DNA of 64,000 bases from TMP-7 sp038212445 (GCA_038212445.1 JBBQUM010000010.1:1-64000); one strand, 5' to 3'; counted from the stretch's first letter, positions 44,131 through 53,537 are shown. Program-made: numbers and translations. The notes: generated from the letters alone by a model not told the origin.

Positions 44131-44198
44131 TGCGCAACCTTATTCTAACGGGTGCAGTACTCCCGTGGGCGCACGCTCATCCTGGCGGTCCGTCGAGA

Positions 44199-45038
44199 CT
44201 AGGACGGTTTGATGGTCTTCAGTAGTTTGTCGAGCTTGGCGCGAGTGTCTTTGGCTTCCTTGGAGTCAGGTACCTGCTTCAAAGCGTCGATGGCTTCCAT
44301 GCACACCATCTTCAGGCGCTGGGGTTCGTCGAGCTGTTTGGGTCCAAACACTTCGGCTTCCTCCGCCAGGGCGGCCGCCATGCCGAGCATGAACTTCTCA
44401 CGGGGAACCTGTACCGGCAATGTCTTGAAGAGGTCTGCCGCTTTAGACGCATCGTCGCCGGCGCCCACGGCGTGCGCGGTGCTCCAAACTACACCCTTTT
44501 GGACCGCAGTGATCTGGGTGGATTCGGCGTCGGCCGGCGGCGGCATGATGCCTGTGCCGACCTTCAACAGGTTAGGGATGTCGGCGAGGCGGCCACTAGG
44601 CGCTCCGAATTCGAATTCGACGCTGGGATCCTTACCTTTATCGTTGAAATAGTGCATGGATTCGGCGAATTGAAGGACGGAGGCCTTCGCCATGGTTCGC
44701 ATGTTGCCGGCTTGACGGCGAAAGATCAAAGGATTGTCGTGATTCGAGTGAGCCCCCGTGTCATACGCCTCGGCGATCTCGAGGTATCCCTTGGTCATGC
44801 CCGCGGAGAGTACGGCGAGCCAAGCGTTTGCCCGAGTGCGGTATTCATTATCCGAGCCGGTGAGTTTGGTGAGATTCTCGGATGCTTTCAGGTAGTCGCC
44901 GCTGGCGAAGGCGCGTTTGGCGGCGCCCCAAAAGAAGGCGGGGGATCCGGGTTGGACGGTCGCGGTCTGGGTGGCACAACTGGTGATTATCAGGCAGAGG
45001 GCCAGAATAAGGAGAAGGGGGCGGGTGGAGGAGGGCAT
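44199..45038 (-). CDS. Lipoprotein of unknown function
   Basis: A 279-aa protein with signal MPSSTRPLLLILALCLIITS and lipobox IITSC (C21), so it is probably lipid-anchored. The rest is helical with TPR-like spacing (FFWGAAKRAFASGDYLKASE, RANAWLAVLSAGMTKGYLEI). No recognised domain. It lies between the copper monooxygenase gene and mfd, all on the minus strand, but a strong hairpin at 45058-45093 separates it from the former. Confidence 0.75.
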   Translation of the reverse strand: MPSSTRPLLLILALCLIITSCATQTATVQPGSPAFFWGAAKRAFASGDYLKASENLTKLTGSDNEYRTRANAWLAVLSAGMTKGYLEIAEAYDTGAHSNHDNPLIFRRQAGNMRTMAKASVLQFAESMHYFNDKGKDPSVEFEFGAPSGRLADIPNLLKVGTGIMPPPADAESTQITAVQKGVVWSTAHAVGAGDDASKAADLFKTLPVQVPREKFMLGMAAALAEEAEVFGPKQLDEPQRLKMVCMEAIDALKQVPDSKEAKDTRAKLDKLLKTIKPS

Positions 45039-45057
45039 GACGCCCTCACTATGTCAA

Positions 45058-45093
45058 ACCGGGGATTCGGAGTCAAGCATCCGAATCCCCGGT
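45058..45093 (-). other. Strong intercistronic hairpin
   Basis: A 14-bp perfect inverted repeat ACCGGGGATTCGGA / TCCGAATCCCCGGT with an 8-base loop in the 80 bases between the two genes. On the minus strand it is 26 bases after the copper-enzyme stop and is followed by GGTTTGACAT, which is not a T-run. It may be a terminator or may set unequal expression of the two genes. Confidence 0.6.
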
Positions 45094-45118
45094 CTGTAGG
45101 ATTTTCAAACGGTCAATT

Positions 45119-46354
45119 CTACTGGCCGGTCTGGTTACGCGGAGCCGGAGGGGGTTCGGGAGTGCCCACCGGGACTTTGAAGTTGAAGAAGCCGATCATC
45201 ATCTCCTGGAAGGTCTGATCGCCCCACTTAACCGTCTGCGTAGGATCGGGATTGTACTTATTGTTCGGCGAGTTGTCGTACCAGGCGGTGGCCTCGATCT
45301 TGGTGCCCTTCGGTACCTGGAGCGGCTTGTCGAAGATATAGCTGAGCTGCCAGTTGAAGTCGTAGTGCGGGACGTTGAGGAGTTCCTCGACGCGTCCGTC
45401 CGGGTAGGTCATGACGTACTTGAAGGCTTTGCCGCGGAGGTGCATATGGGGCGTCATGTCGAGCATCGTGACGTCCTCTTTGAAGGTGTAAATGGCCTTG
45501 GTCTCGTAGTTCGGGTCGCCCGGGGGGATGTTCAGCCGAAACTGGACGGCTGAGTTGGAGAACGCCTGATACGCCGGTTTATCGTGGCGAATCTTCATGC
45601 CGAGGACGGATCGATCCGATGCTGCTTTGCCGTTGGCCGTATAGTGCACCTGGAAGAGCAGCGTCTGTCCGGCTTTCACGAGGTAGGCAGTGTCCGGGTC
45701 CCAGGTAATGGTCGGAACACCGGGAGCATAGCCGATCAACATGTTGCTGAACTGTTCACCGGCGCGTTGTGCCGGTTTGTTACCGTCCTGGACAAAGACG
45801 AGAATGTGGTGAACCTGAGAGCGCTGCGAGGGGCGAACCTCAACCGCTTGCACCCAGGTGTCTTCCTTAAAGCCGGGGTCCACTTTGAAGTATTGATAAG
45901 GGATCACGCCTTCGGCGGGAATCGGAAAATCCTTGCCGGTGTCGAAAGTCAGGTCAGGCTTGCCGATGTTCCAGCCGGTGACAAATTCAGGCGCCTTCGG
46001 AAGATCCTTGGAGTTTCCTTCGGGAGAGCCGTTGTCGACCCATTTGACGATGGCGGTCATTTCGGTGTCCGAGAGACGACGGCTGTTTTTAAAATGACCA
46101 ATCGACGGGTCAGCGGACCATGGTGGCATGGTGCGGCTGGCGACAGCCTGCTTGATTGCCTTGGCCCATGGACGGACTTCTTTAAAGCTGCCAAATGACA
46201 TCGGCGCGGCTTCACCGGCACGGTGGCATTCCACGCAACGCTGATTCAGAATGGGGGCGATGTCCTTGCTAAAGGTAGGGGCATCGGCGCCGGACTTGGA
46301 CGCAGCAAATGCAGCTCCGGCAGTAATGGCGAGCACAGCGAACCTGAACTTCAT
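45119..46354 (-). CDS. Cytochrome c/type II copper monooxygenase-like fusion
   Basis: A 411-aa exported protein (signal MKFRFAVLAITAGAAFAA). The N-terminal part holds one c-type haem site, CVECH (40-44), with a possible distal methionine in TMPPW. The rest resembles the peptidylglycine/dopamine monooxygenase fold: VHHILVF (two copper histidines), FQVHYTA and TPHMHLRGK (the second copper group). A haem domain joined to a copper monooxygenase could deliver electrons directly to the copper site (inference). GGGAGA lies before the ATG. Substrate unknown. Confidence 0.82.
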   Translation of the reverse strand: MKFRFAVLAITAGAAFAASKSGADAPTFSKDIAPILNQRCVECHRAGEAAPMSFGSFKEVRPWAKAIKQAVASRTMPPWSADPSIGHFKNSRRLSDTEMTAIVKWVDNGSPEGNSKDLPKAPEFVTGWNIGKPDLTFDTGKDFPIPAEGVIPYQYFKVDPGFKEDTWVQAVEVRPSQRSQVHHILVFVQDGNKPAQRAGEQFSNMLIGYAPGVPTITWDPDTAYLVKAGQTLLFQVHYTANGKAASDRSVLGMKIRHDKPAYQAFSNSAVQFRLNIPPGDPNYETKAIYTFKEDVTMLDMTPHMHLRGKAFKYVMTYPDGRVEELLNVPHYDFNWQLSYIFDKPLQVPKGTKIEATAWYDNSPNNKYNPDPTQTVKWGDQTFQEMMIGFFNFKVPVGTPEPPPAPRNQTGQ

Positions 46355-46497
46355 ACAGATCTCCCAGGGGTGGCAGGTTAACTACCATCTCAAGATTAAC
46401 AGCGTTCAGCTTCCGTGCCAAGTCTTTTTTACGGTGTTGTTTGGATTACGTTAGCGTTTGTAAAGGGACGGATATATACTCTAATTACTGCTTTAAT

Positions 46498-48438
46498 ATG
46501 ACGACCTTAACGCCAATCGGCGACTTGCGGGCGTCGCTCGAAGTAATCAGCGGACCGGGACGCGGTCGTGTCTTCGAGGTTCGCGAGAGGCCGATCACGC
46601 TTGGACGGGAACCCTCAAACGAGGTGCCTTTGAAGGATGGGTCCGTTTCGCGTCAGCATTGCCGGGTGGAATGGAGACCCAACGGCGTCCATCTGGTGGA
46701 TCTTGAAAGCCGCAACGGGACTTTGCTGAACGGAATCGCCGTCAGCGAGGCGGTCCTGGAGGACGGCGATCAGATCAAGGTTGGCAATTGTGTGGTTGCA
46801 TTTCACACCGTCTCCACTCTTTCGACGCGCGAGGCTGCGGCATATGACCCTGGTACAGTAATTGGCGATCAGACAGTTGTCCTGCGACGTGAAGAGTCGG
46901 TATACCTTCGGTCGGAGGAGTCCGCCGGAAAGCTGCCCGCGAACGAGAGAACCGTTAGAGATTTGGATGTGCTGTTTTCCTTCAGCCGGGCGGTAAGCAC
47001 GCTACGCAGCGTCGATGAACTCTTCAGGAAGGTACTCGAAGCTGTTCGTAAGGTCGCGCCCGCCGATCGAGTAGCGATTCTTCTTGCCGATGGAGACAGC
47101 GGCGAGGTTTCAACCGGGGCGTCGTGGGAGCGAAAGCCTGGACTCGGCACCAAGCCAGTGAGCCGCACCATCGTGTCGCGGGTGATGAACGATGGGGTTG
47201 CGTTGTTGTCGAATGACGTCGGCGCTGAGGAAAATCTCCAGCAAGCCCAAAGCCTGATTACAAATCGCGTACAGCGTGTCTTGGCGGTCCCTCTGACGGC
47301 GGTGGACCGGGTGATCGGCCTGATTTACCTTGATGGATCTGAGCCGTTTGCGGTATTCGACGCCGCTTTGATGCACTTGTTGACGGCGCTGGGAAGCATT
47401 GCCGCGCTAGCGATTGTGAATGCGCGGAATTTTGAGTGGCTTGAAGGCGAGAATCGCCGGCTGGAGCAGGAGTTGAATATCCAGCACGACATGATTGGTG
47501 ATGGCCCGGCGATCCGGGAGGTTTACCAGTTCATTCAGCGGGTTTCGGTCAGTGAAGCGACAGTGCTGGTGATGGGTGAGAGCGGTACTGGAAAGGAACT
47601 GGTGGCGCGCGCGATTCATCGAAACAGCAAACGCGCCAACCGATCGTTTGTAGCGATCAACTGTGGCGCATTTGTCGAGACGCTTTTAGAGAGTGAGTTG
47701 TTCGGCCACGAGAAGGGTGCGTTTACTGGAGCCATCGCGCAGAAGAAGGGGAAGTTGGAAGTCGGCGAGGGCGGGACGATTTTTCTCGATGAAATTGGCG
47801 AGCTTGCCATGCCGCTGCAGGTAAAACTTCTGCGTGTCCTGCAGCAAAGAGAGTTCGAGCGCGTCGGTGGCACACGCACTTTGAAACTCGACATCCGGCT
47901 GGTGGCGGCGACGAATCGTGACCTCAAAGCCGAGGTCCGGGCAGGAAAATTTCGCGAGGATCTTTACTACCGGCTGGACGTAGTGTCGATCAAGATGCCG
48001 CCGCTGCGGGACCGGCGCGAGGACATCCCGCTACTTGCGAGTTATTTTGCGACGAAGGCGGGCGAGCATATGGGGCGAAAGATCACGGGTATCGCGCCCA
48101 AAGCCAGGGCATGCATGCTGCGGTATGACTGGCCGGGCAACGTGCGTGAACTTGAGAACGCCATTGAGCGCGCGGTCGTAATGGGCGCGGGTGATCTGAT
48201 TCTGCCCGAGGATCTGCCGGAGAGCGTACTTGAGCAGGGCGTTGAGGAAGATCAGTCGGTATCGGCGCTGCACGACGGAGTGCTGGTGGCCAAGCGGCAG
48301 ATCATTACTAAGGCGATCGAGCAGGCCGGCGGTAACTACACCGAAGCCGCCAAGGCGCTTGGCGTGCACCCCAATCACTTTTTCCGGCTGATCCGAACCC
48401 TGAATTTGACGCCGAAGCGACGGCGGTCTGCAGGTTAA
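46498..48438 (+). CDS. Sigma-54-dependent activator with FHA and GAF domains
   Basis: A 646-aa regulator. An FHA domain (about 30-105: TLGREPSNEV, SVSRQHCRVEW, SRNGTLLNG) binds phosphothreonine and is followed by a GAF domain (about 155-310). The AAA+ domain has Walker A GESGTGKE (360-367), the sigma-54 contact loop GAFTGA (407-412) and GGTIFLDEIGE (Walker B). The C-terminal Fis-type helix-turn-helix is at about 600-640. The start is set at ATG 46498; the TTG at 46441 adds residues that do not belong to the FHA fold. It would activate sigma-54 promoters after a phosphorylation signal. Unusually, it has no receiver domain, so a Ser/Thr kinase is the likely input. Confidence 0.92.
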   Translation: MTTLTPIGDLRASLEVISGPGRGRVFEVRERPITLGREPSNEVPLKDGSVSRQHCRVEWRPNGVHLVDLESRNGTLLNGIAVSEAVLEDGDQIKVGNCVVAFHTVSTLSTREAAAYDPGTVIGDQTVVLRREESVYLRSEESAGKLPANERTVRDLDVLFSFSRAVSTLRSVDELFRKVLEAVRKVAPADRVAILLADGDSGEVSTGASWERKPGLGTKPVSRTIVSRVMNDGVALLSNDVGAEENLQQAQSLITNRVQRVLAVPLTAVDRVIGLIYLDGSEPFAVFDAALMHLLTALGSIAALAIVNARNFEWLEGENRRLEQELNIQHDMIGDGPAIREVYQFIQRVSVSEATVLVMGESGTGKELVARAIHRNSKRANRSFVAINCGAFVETLLESELFGHEKGAFTGAIAQKKGKLEVGEGGTIFLDEIGELAMPLQVKLLRVLQQREFERVGGTRTLKLDIRLVAATNRDLKAEVRAGKFREDLYYRLDVVSIKMPPLRDRREDIPLLASYFATKAGEHMGRKITGIAPKARACMLRYDWPGNVRELENAIERAVVMGAGDLILPEDLPESVLEQGVEEDQSVSALHDGVLVAKRQIITKAIEQAGGNYTEAAKALGVHPNHFFRLIRTLNLTPKRRRSAG

Positions 48439-48449
48439 CCCCGCTCCTC

Positions 48450-49844
48450 TCACTTGCCCTTGAACGTGGTCCAGGGACGTGAGTCCATGTCCCGCATCAA
48501 TTCCTTCTGCCAAGCGAATTCCGGATGATCCTTGATATGCCGGGCTGCCTTGAAGTGGGTGCCGCAGGCGTGTCCCAAGGCTGCGTTCATTGTCAGGCTC
48601 GCGGCCATTTTTGAGTCCGCGACCTTGTTTTGAACCGAGCCAGCGGTGCCATAAGCAGGTTGCCAGGGCTTGCTGCCGCGGGCTGAAGCTTCGATGTGGC
48701 CGCAGAGCGTGCGCTCACTGGCGAGCGTCTTGTTGTCGTAAGTGTCGTAGTGATCGCCGAGGAAGCGCTGCGCAAGGGCTACGTCGATGCGGCCTTTATT
48801 GTCGGCCATCAGCTTGTCCCAACGCAGGTGGCGCGCGTTCGGGCTGAGGCTCATATCGGTCATCTTAAAGTCCGTCTCCTCGGCGCCGAGTTTGGGATTG
48901 ATCGGATAGTTGGAGCCGGCGAAGTAGCCGTCGGTGGTGCGCTTCAGTTCGACATTCTTCAAGCCGAGCTCAAGGCTGGCGATCTCGCCGGTGTTGCGGT
49001 CGGCAATCAGCCAGTCATTGGCGTAGCCGCCGTTGTTGCCCTCTTTCATGATGCGGGCGAAGTCGTCTATTGACGCGGAATACTGCATGGCTTTGCGAGC
49101 GCGAACGAATTCCGGGATGCCGTTGGGATCAAAGCCATTGAATCCGCTGATGGTGGTTTCGGTGATCATGAGGCCGGCAGAGTTGATACCGAAGTCGTCG
49201 CCTGAATGGATGAGCCCGGGCATGCCGTCCATGATGAAGTGGTAACCCTTGGCGGGTGCGATGTCGAAGATGACGTTCCAGCGAGTGCCGGTGACGTAAT
49301 CGGTCCAGTTATTGTGCGCGATCACCGGCTTTCCGTCCTTGGTGTAGCTGCCAGTCGCGACAAACGCGGAGCAATGTTCAGCGGGTGCTTTGTGAGCCTT
49401 GTCCACCCAATTGGTGTAGTAAGGACTCAACTCGAGCCAGGCGTTCACCACCACCATATCCATTACATCGAGCTTGACTGCCTTGGCGTGCAGACCGTCC
49501 ACAATGCCCTGAAGTTCGGCGCGATATTCCGTTTCGATGTGCGGCCACAGCACCTTCTCGGCGACGCCGCGGAAATACTTCCAGTCCTTCGAGTCGTGCG
49601 TCAGCGAGAGAGCGATGGCTTTCTGAGCGTCGTCGATTTCACGCGACAGCAGATAGCCGTGTTGGAAACCGATCTCTGCCGGCGAGCCTTCCAGGTGGAC
49701 CTGGATCCAGCCGTTCTTGTCGGCGCCGCGCCAGGAGCCTTTCAGTCGCGCGTCGGCTTGCGGGTCGCGCGCAGCAAACGCGAGGGACGCAGCCGAAAGA
49801 AGTAGGGCGGCACAGATGCCCAGTTGAGTCGCAAGGCGGTTCAT
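48450..49844 (-). CDS. C45-type Ntn-hydrolase/acyltransferase-like secreted protein
   Basis: A 464-aa protein with signal MNRLATQLGICAALLLSAAS and LAFAA. The Ntn-hydrolase junction is EHCSAFVATGSYTKDG with C158; in the family the chain is cut before this cysteine, which then becomes the nucleophile. KPVIAHNNWTDY and a following GLIHSGDDFGINSAGL fit the C45/acyl-CoA:6-APA acyltransferase group, many of which are secreted phospholipase B-like or amidase enzymes. The ATG at 49844 is the obvious start. Substrate unknown; autoproteolysis is inferred. Confidence 0.82.
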   Translation of the reverse strand: MNRLATQLGICAALLLSAASLAFAARDPQADARLKGSWRGADKNGWIQVHLEGSPAEIGFQHGYLLSREIDDAQKAIALSLTHDSKDWKYFRGVAEKVLWPHIETEYRAELQGIVDGLHAKAVKLDVMDMVVVNAWLELSPYYTNWVDKAHKAPAEHCSAFVATGSYTKDGKPVIAHNNWTDYVTGTRWNVIFDIAPAKGYHFIMDGMPGLIHSGDDFGINSAGLMITETTISGFNGFDPNGIPEFVRARKAMQYSASIDDFARIMKEGNNGGYANDWLIADRNTGEIASLELGLKNVELKRTTDGYFAGSNYPINPKLGAEETDFKMTDMSLSPNARHLRWDKLMADNKGRIDVALAQRFLGDHYDTYDNKTLASERTLCGHIEASARGSKPWQPAYGTAGSVQNKVADSKMAASLTMNAALGHACGTHFKAARHIKDHPEFAWQKELMRDMDSRPWTTFKGK

Positions 49845-49903
49845 TGAATCGTATTATCGCCAATTTGCGCCTTACCCGGCGGACGCCGTTTCGAGACGTA
49901 GTC

Positions 49904-51277
49904 CTACTTGACCTGAACCATGGCGCCGTTTACCCAGCGAAATATGTGATTGAACTCTGTGTGCGCGTCGCCGTAAGGGATGTCCTTACCGGGCCAAGTC
50001 ATGGCCACCTGGAGGGTCTTGTCGTTGAAGTAGAGCTTGGCGATGAAGTACATGTCCCAACCTTCGCCCCAGGGGTTGTCGACGAACAGGACCCTGGAAC
50101 CAGGCTCCACCCGGGGATGAAGGCGGTGCATGGCGGCGATCACCTCATTGCTCAATTGCTGGGCTGAACGCAGAATCTGCTCCTGCTCGCGCGACCGCTT
50201 GTAGTGAATCTTCAGCATACCTGCCGTAACGAGCAGAATGAGCAAAGCGGCAGCGGCCAGGCGCACCGGCGGTTTCAGGGGCAGGCGGTTGAACAATTCA
50301 TCGAGCAATCCTGCGGTCCATAGGGAAAATCCGATGAGCGGGATGTAGAGAGCATATCCTTCGCGCACCGGGACGAAATTCAAAGGAAGGTAAGCGATCA
50401 ACGCGAGCGCCGCGCCGAAGAGCATATCGCGCCTTCGCAGAAATGCGCTTAGGGCAAAGAGAGCGATCCAGAACAGTTCGACCGTCCGCTCCTTCAGCAT
50501 GTCGTTACGGAATAGCAGCATTCCGGCATAGGTGCGCGTGGTCAGCAGGAACTGGTGCGCAGTCCACACAGGCTTGTACGCCTCGAAGTGGGTGAGCGTA
50601 CCGGGTCCGAACATTACAGCGATGACGAAGGCGACGGCGAGTACCCCGCAGGCGACGATGGGAAGAAGTTCGGGAATGCGGAAGCGGCGGACGTATAGGA
50701 GTTCGTACACCAGGAGCAGGGCGGGGAGGATTACACCAGCTTCCTTGGAGTCGACCGCGCCGGCGTAGAGCAGGACCAGTGCGATGATCTGGCGCCACTG
50801 CAAGGTACGCCCGGCCTGGCGAATGCGGACGTAGTAGAGCAGCGCACCGCTGAGGAAGCCATAGCAGAGCACGTCGTAGATTACGGCGGTGCTGAGAAAA
50901 ACGCCCAATGCTCCGGCGTGATAGCTACCGATCAGGGCAGTGAGCATGCCACCCAGACGAGATCCTGAGAGTCGCTTCCCAAGGCAGTAGAGCAGCCAGC
51001 AATTGACGCAGAGCAGGCAGAAGATCACGGCGCGGTATGGAGCAGGGTGGAGGCCGGCAAAATGATAAACGGGCAGGTAGAATGCGCCGCCCATGGGGCG
51101 ATAGAACGATGTCGCCACCAGCGCAATAGCCTTGGCCACCTGCCAGACCGGCTTGCTCCAGTAGACATGCATATTCATCATGTCGTCGGGAGAGAAAAGC
51201 GTCGTCAGTCCTGGACGGATCATGAAAATGAAATACGCCAGGACGAACAGGAACGAGAAACGGCGCAGCAGCGTCAT
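49904..51277 (-). CDS. Polytopic GT-C-type membrane protein
   Basis: A 457-aa protein with about ten hydrophobic segments (LVLAYFIFMI and many others up to about residue 350), followed by a soluble C-terminal domain of about 100 residues (RVLFVDNPWGEGWDMYFIA). An SPDDM motif in the first external loop (about residue 30) could be the acidic pair of GT-C glycosyltransferases. The fold is compatible with a lipid-linked sugar transferase, but this is only a guess. The start is set at ATG 51277; a TTG at 51283 overlaps the phosphatase stop as TTGA and is also possible. It is coupled to the phosphatase upstream. Confidence 0.65.
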   Translation of the reverse strand: MTLLRRFSFLFVLAYFIFMIRPGLTTLFSPDDMMNMHVYWSKPVWQVAKAIALVATSFYRPMGGAFYLPVYHFAGLHPAPYRAVIFCLLCVNCWLLYCLGKRLSGSRLGGMLTALIGSYHAGALGVFLSTAVIYDVLCYGFLSGALLYYVRIRQAGRTLQWRQIIALVLLYAGAVDSKEAGVILPALLLVYELLYVRRFRIPELLPIVACGVLAVAFVIAVMFGPGTLTHFEAYKPVWTAHQFLLTTRTYAGMLLFRNDMLKERTVELFWIALFALSAFLRRRDMLFGAALALIAYLPLNFVPVREGYALYIPLIGFSLWTAGLLDELFNRLPLKPPVRLAAAALLILLVTAGMLKIHYKRSREQEQILRSAQQLSNEVIAAMHRLHPRVEPGSRVLFVDNPWGEGWDMYFIAKLYFNDKTLQVAMTWPGKDIPYGDAHTEFNHIFRWVNGAMVQVK

Positions 51278-51279
51278 GC

Positions 51280-52956
51280 TCAACCGGGCTGATACTCGAG
51301 CACAACCAGCGTGACGTCGTCGGTCATTTCGATGCCTGCCGCGTGGTGGTCCACCGCTGCGAGAATTCGTTGGTGCAAATGGGCACTGCTCTCGGCGGCG
51401 TGGTCTTTGAGAATCTGGCGCAGTTTGGGAGCACCAAAAAACTCACCTTGTGCGTTTTCCGCATCGGTGATGCCGTCACTGAAGATCACGATTTTGTCGC
51501 CGGGCTCGAGTTGAAGAGATTCCACGCCGAAGGTGGCGCGCTCGAGCATGCCAAGGGGCAGTCCGGTAGTATCGAGCGATTTCAATTTCGCGCCGGGCCT
51601 CACCAGCAGTGGCGCACAGTGACCGGCGTTGGACCACTGAAGGTTCCCCGAAGCGGTGATGGTACTGAAGAAAAGCGTCGCGTACTTCTCGCCCTTGGTC
51701 CGCTCGTTCAGATAGCGATTGACGGTGTTCATCGTCTCGACGATTTGCTCGGGCGACTCTGAGCTGAGCAGGAATGCGCCCTGCAGCAGCGCCGCGAGGA
51801 GCGCGGAACTTACTCCTTTGCCGGAGACATCGGCTACTACTGTGGACCACGCGCCCGATTGCAAGCGCCTTACGTCGAAGTAGTCGCCACCCACCTGGTG
51901 CGACGGAGTGCTCGACCCAGAGGCGCGCAGCCAGCCTTCGTGTGGAAGTTCTGAGGGCAGCAGGCTCGATTGAATATCGCGTGCGATGTCGAGTTCCTTC
52001 TCCAGACGCTGCTTGGTTCGTTCCTCGTCGAGCAACCGGGCATTTTCGAGAACCGTCGAGGCTTCGAGCGCGAGCGTCTGCAGTAATTCACGGTTGCCCT
52101 GCGAGAGATCGGCATTGCCGGCGCGGGAATCCATATAAAGGAGACCGGCTGTATGTTCTGCAGCCGAGATCATTCCGGTGTCCTCAGTCTGCCCGGTGCG
52201 CACGCGGACGAGTGGCACACAAACTACACTGCGCAACTCGAGATTCGCGATGGAGGTGTCGGGCCGGAGCCCTTGTTCCTCGAGCGGATCGAAGGACATC
52301 GAGAGCAACTCGCGCCGGTGGTTGAGCGCGCGCTGGATGATACTCATCGGCACGGTGAGGTCAGTGGTCGCTAGAGCCGAGCCGCGCTGATCGCGGGCCA
52401 CCGCCACCTCCAACCCCTCCTCTTTGCGAAGGAGCAGAAATCCACGCTCGGCGCCGGTGAGAGCCAAAGCGGCATCCACTACTGAGCCGAGCACGTCGAT
52501 TGTCGAGAGCGAACTCTGGAGCACACGCGCAACCTCTACCAGAGCACGCAGCTTGGCGAGGTTTGCCGAGCCCGGAGACTTATCGCCGGAGGCATGCATT
52601 TGCTCCAGGATCCGTCCGAGTTGCTCTTCCTCGAACGAGAACGTCAGGCGATAGGAATCAGCGAGTCCGAATTCGATGACATCGCCATTTTTCAGAACGC
52701 GGTTCTCGATGCGTTCCCCATTGACGAAGGTGCCGTGCCGGCTCTTCAGGTCCTCAATTGCGTACTGATCCCCGTCGGCTACGATCTGCGAATGGTCACG
52801 TGAAATGCGGTGGTCGCGCAGCACAAGATGTTTGTCGGGCTGGCGTCCAAGCAGAAATGGCAACGGCGAAATCGGGACCTTCGAGCGATTACCGGAAGGG
52901 TTAATGACGGTAAGCACGGCGCGCCGCGGGAGCGTATCCGTGCGGGTGGGGCTCAC
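51280..52956 (-). CDS. FHA-GAF-PP2C (SpoIIE-type) phosphatase
   Basis: A 558-aa protein. The FHA domain (about 25-110) shows FLLGRQPDKHLVL, HRISRDHSQIV and RHGTFVNGE. A GAF domain (about 145-320) follows. The PP2C/SpoIIE phosphatase domain (about 345-555) shows VGGDYFDVRRL, VVADVSGKGVSSALL, SNAGHCAPLLV and ITDAENAQGEFFG with TDDVTLVVL at the end, so the metal-binding acids are present. The start is GTG 52956, which overlaps the stop of fur (GTGA); the reading from 53049 would add about 93 bases inside that gene. It would dephosphorylate a Ser/Thr-phosphorylated partner, such as an anti-sigma-factor antagonist. Confidence 0.9.
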   Translation of the reverse strand: MSPTRTDTLPRRAVLTVINPSGNRSKVPISPLPFLLGRQPDKHLVLRDHRISRDHSQIVADGDQYAIEDLKSRHGTFVNGERIENRVLKNGDVIEFGLADSYRLTFSFEEEQLGRILEQMHASGDKSPGSANLAKLRALVEVARVLQSSLSTIDVLGSVVDAALALTGAERGFLLLRKEEGLEVAVARDQRGSALATTDLTVPMSIIQRALNHRRELLSMSFDPLEEQGLRPDTSIANLELRSVVCVPLVRVRTGQTEDTGMISAAEHTAGLLYMDSRAGNADLSQGNRELLQTLALEASTVLENARLLDEERTKQRLEKELDIARDIQSSLLPSELPHEGWLRASGSSTPSHQVGGDYFDVRRLQSGAWSTVVADVSGKGVSSALLAALLQGAFLLSSESPEQIVETMNTVNRYLNERTKGEKYATLFFSTITASGNLQWSNAGHCAPLLVRPGAKLKSLDTTGLPLGMLERATFGVESLQLEPGDKIVIFSDGITDAENAQGEFFGAPKLRQILKDHAAESSAHLHQRILAAVDHHAAGIEMTDDVTLVVLEYQPG

Positions 52957-53507
52957 CGTTTCCGCGCGGTTCGGGATGATGACCGCGCGGGGGCGCTCTC
53001 GGCGTCGCGGGCGGCTTCCACAAATTCCTTCGCTCGCAAAGCCTGGCAATGGGAGCAGTAGCCGCCGATTTCGGTACGCGCGAGCATGATCTGAAAACCG
53101 AAGTGAGCCTCAACCTGACGGCGCAGTTTCTGCAAGGGCTCGCCAAAGAATTCCTCGACCTTGCCACACCGGAGGCAGATGACGTGCGCGTGTTCCTGCT
53201 TCAACCGCGTTTCGTAGTAGTGCTGGTCGCCGCCGTAATGCATGAGATCCAGCTCATCCACCAAACCGCCTTCCTTGAGCAGTTTTAGCGTCCGGTAGAC
53301 CGTCACTCGATTGAGCTTGGGATCGCGCTCCTGGGCCATCTGGCATAAACTTTCGGCGTCCAGGTGCTTCCCGGAGCTGTCGATCAGTTCCAGTAGAATC
53401 TGTCGCTGCCGTGTGAGGCGAATCCCCTGCGACTTCAGTGAGTCTTTGATGGCGGAGTGGCTGCCCTCGGCATCTTCGACAGGGAGTTCCGGCGAACGGC
53501 GGGGCAT
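52953..53507 (-). CDS. Fur family metal-dependent repressor
   Basis: A 184-aa Fur-fold protein. The winged helix (about 20-85) includes RLTRQRQILLELIDSSGKHL and LNRVTVYRTLKLLKEGGLV. The metal-binding dimer domain has HYGGDQHYYETRLKQEHAHV, CLRCGK and CSHCQA, so two zinc-type Cys pairs and several histidines are present. The tail is basic. Whether it senses iron, zinc or peroxide cannot be read. It is divergent from the MDR oxidoreductase with only 30 bases between starts and is translationally coupled to the phosphatase gene. Confidence 0.9.
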   Translation of the reverse strand: MPRRSPELPVEDAEGSHSAIKDSLKSQGIRLTRQRQILLELIDSSGKHLDAESLCQMAQERDPKLNRVTVYRTLKLLKEGGLVDELDLMHYGGDQHYYETRLKQEHAHVICLRCGKVEEFFGEPLQKLRRQVEAHFGFQIMLARTEIGGYCSHCQALRAKEFVEAARDAESAPARSSSRTARKR

Positions 53508-53537
53508 ACTCTAAGAATGTAACATTGTGGAGACCCT
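53508..53537. promoter_or_regulatory. Short divergent promoter region with palindrome
   Basis: Only 30 bases separate the divergent starts. They contain the 11-base palindrome AATGTAACATT (53516-53526) and an SD GGAG for the plus-strand gene. A candidate operator for the Fur-family repressor, though it lacks the classical Fur box. Confidence 0.35.
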
